From Fibrobacter sp. (lineage in GTDB: Bacteria > Fibrobacterota > Fibrobacteria > Fibrobacterales > Fibrobacteraceae): a stretch of DNA of 64,000 bases. Within the stretch, counting starts at the first letter, position 1; every line of letters begins with the position of its first letter. Of this stretch, positions 63,301-64,000 are shown piece after piece. Made by a program: the position numbers and the translations under genes. The notes under the pieces were generated by a model, which did no database searches, was not told the DNA's origin, and was given only the letters and a program-made list of their open reading frames with translations. The stretch spans positions 114,629 through 178,628 of the forward strand of contig JAKSIJ010000004.1 in NCBI GenBank assembly GCA_024398875.1, read 5' to 3'.

Positions 63301-64000
63301 GAGTGGGTGGCCGGCAATTTAGCTTACGACAAGACAACAGGAAAATTGGCCTTCGGTTTTCCATATCTTAAAAATTTTGGAAACTCTCAATACAAGATAA
63401 CGGCTTTGGAGTTCAAGGTTGTTGACAACGTCATTCAGATTGCAAATGCGGACGACCTCAAGGATTTTGCAAGGCTGGTAAATGAATTTGGCGTGACGGA
63501 TGTTGATGCTGAACTGACAGCGGACATCTGCCTGAACGCCTGCGGCGAAGGCGAAAGCGTGCTCAAGGCTGACGGATCTTTGAATGGTGACGGTTTCAAC
63601 TTTAAACCGTGGACCCCGATTTTGGCTTATGATGGAACGTTTGATGGCAATGGCCATACCATCAGCGGGTTGTACTTCAATGATGAAAATGTGAATTACG
63701 TGGGCCTGCTCGGGTATATTGGCGATGATGCGAAAGCTCAGAATGTGGGTGTGGTGGATTCCTATATCAGGGGAGCGGGCACTGTCGGTGGCGTGGTCGG
63801 ATTAAATGCGGGTGGCACCATCCGCAACGTTTACAACACTGGCGTGGTGAGTGGAGGAACTTACGTTGGCGGCGTGGTCGGGAATAATGGTGGCACCGTC
63901 CGCATGGTTTACAACACTGGCGCGGTGAGTGGACTGGGCGAAGTCGGCGGCGTGGTCGGGAATAATGGTGGCACCGTCAGCAACGTTTACAACACTGGCG
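60301..64000 (+). CDS. Giant GLUG-repeat surface protein, second paralog (partial, runs off the window)
   Basis: The frame is open from ATG 60301 to the end, more than 1230 residues. The signal peptide and first 100 residues are nearly the same as in the first GLUG protein (MKKMAFAVLF to VFAEEDPC). At least four large modules are present, each with 3-8 GLUG repeats. At DNA level each repeat is 66-80 bp and the phrases GGCGGCGTGGTCGG and AACGTTTACAACACTGGCGC recur with few changes. Long stretches match the first paralog, for example 63182-63345 with 57109-57270. Function as for the first: presumed surface adhesin. Confidence 0.9.
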   Translation, partial: MKKMAFAVLFAMMAVFSTAVFAEEDPCDKPANLTEIYGVYQIGTCGDLYKFAEMVNGGETGINGKLIADICLNACGEGENVLSSDGTLNGNGFKFIQWTPIGTEEKPYKGTFNGNGHTISGLYFNDENVDYVGLFGFISDMAKVWNVGVVDSYIKGLEYVGGVVGFNARGGTIRYVYNTGTVSGTDSRVGGVVGNNSGTVSNVYNTGAVSGDGWVGGVVGDNGGTVSNVYNTGAVSGEDGVGGVVGENDGNISNVYNTGAVSGRTEVGGVVGVNDYTGTVSNVYNTGTVSGDNIVGGVVGQNLSGSVSNVYNTGAVSGIDRVGGVVGCNKDLVSDAYYNTDFYTGSAVGENGGIVRSAEGKPTAELASTTLPPNLWVAGSGEQPVVSDGKLVYKLPGLIDVGSQPEIEYTGFQPNADGYYEISNAQDLKWFAQLVNSGTTSINGRLTADICLNACGEGESVLKADGTLNGDGSNFTQWTPIGSSSQKFLGTLDGQGHTVSGLYFSDENVYYAGLFGFIDDKAKIQNVGVVDSYIRGRYYVGGVVGYNKGTISNVYNTGAVRGFEYVGGVVGQNAGGVRMVYNAGAVSGDKRIGGVVGYNNGDLSNVYNTGAVSGLGEVGGVVGFNAGGGTVENAYYNTDFYAWSAVGKCDGECEYENVEGKTTAELASTTLPDGFSSEIWVAGSGESFASNGKLMYKLPGLKNVGSQPEMEYTGFQPNAEGFYEISTARELKCFAQLVNSGATSINGRLTADICLNACGEGESVLKADGTLNGDGSNFTQWTPIGTVEKPYEGTFDGNGKRISGLYFSDEDVNYVGLFKYNEGIVQNVGVVDSYIRGRYYVGGVVGCNKGTVSNVYNTGAVSGSDEVGGVVGCNKRTISNVYNTGAVSGWVEVGGVVGFNAGNSTVSNVYNTGAVSGNVKVGGVVGWNIDGTVSNVYNTGAVSGLDEVGGVVGNNGGTVENAYYNTDFYAGNALGENKSGSIENVDGKPTGELIAIDFGSEWVAGNLAYDKTTGKLAFGFPYLKNFGNSQYKITALEFKVVDNVIQIANADDLKDFARLVNEFGVTDVDAELTADICLNACGEGESVLKADGSLNGDGFNFKPWTPILAYDGTFDGNGHTISGLYFNDENVNYVGLLGYIGDDAKAQNVGVVDSYIRGAGTVGGVVGLNAGGTIRNVYNTGVVSGGTYVGGVVGNNGGTVRMVYNTGAVSGLGEVGGVVGNNGGTVSNVYNTG

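Noticed and set aside
60700..64000. Possible CRISPR-like or satellite repeats
   Set aside because: The repeats are in one open frame and encode GLUG protein repeats of about 25 residues.

Overview
The window looks like a chromosomal segment of a Fibrobacter-type bacterium (phylum Fibrobacterota). The evidence is two lipoproteins ending in the 'Fibrobacter succinogenes major paralogous' (FISUMP) domain, Ser-rich linkers, very large GLUG-repeat surface proteins with a Por/T9SS-like C-terminal domain, a Bacteroidetes-like di-heme fumarate reductase/succinate dehydrogenase (order C-A-B), a V/A-type ATPase operon, and promoters resembling the Bacteroidetes TAnnTTTG element. No rRNA, tRNA, CRISPR array or transposase was seen. 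One tmRNA gene is present.

Layout. 1-9 kb holds housekeeping genes: a partial penicillin-binding protein, orn, a fabF-like synthase, a DUF2279 protein, an inositol-phosphatase-family protein, gdhA, ssrA (tmRNA), a small protein, a membrane GGDEF protein and an orphan ABC ATPase. 9-15 kb (minus strand) is an Omp85/TamA-like plus TamB-like pair. 15-21.4 kb holds a SurA/PpiC-like lipoprotein, ndk and sdhCAB. 21.4-27.6 kb is an accessory stretch: a PIN toxin-antitoxin remnant, a 1154-aa FISUMP lipoprotein, an AT-rich PD-(D/E)XK-like protein and a decaying second copy of sdhB. 27.6-32.4 kb holds a 5'-nucleotidase-like enzyme, dapB, a YejB-like permease and a helical protein of unknown function. 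32.4-35.6 kb is a second accessory stretch: a GNAT-type toxin-antitoxin module, a FISUMP lipoprotein, and a second antitoxin copy with a gutted toxin. 35.7-38.1 kb is a radical-SAM/DNA-metabolism pair. 38.3-46.0 kb is the complete V-type ATPase operon (E, DUF2764, A, B, D, I, K, K). 46.1-55 kb holds a ParE-type toxin-antitoxin module, a Na+/H+ antiporter, an acetyl/succinyl-CoA transferase, a STAS protein, a YejE-like permease, a patatin-like lipase, an OppD-like ATPase, an acyltransferase and an XRE regulator. 55-64 kb holds two giant GLUG-repeat proteins flanking an AAA/DUF4143 ATPase; the second runs off the window.

How the genes fit together. sdhCAB, the CoA transferase, the V-type ATPase and the antiporter fit a fermentative succinate/acetate producer that couples fumarate reduction and ion gradients. 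gdhA and dapB supply nitrogen assimilation and lysine/diaminopimelate. The Omp85/TamB pair, the SurA-like protein and the GLUG and FISUMP proteins point to an elaborate outer membrane and cell surface.

Most unusual observations: (i) two tandem V-ATPase K subunits that differ at the positions aligning with known Na+ ligands; (ii) a 267-bp identical duplication of an antitoxin gene whose second partner toxin is internally deleted; (iii) an ordered, deletion-riddled copy of sdhB at the far edge of an accessory island; (iv) a recurring TATATTTG/TATCTTTG promoter element, in several places only 4-5 nt from the start codon, implying leaderless mRNAs; (v) long direct repeats around every surface-protein locus.
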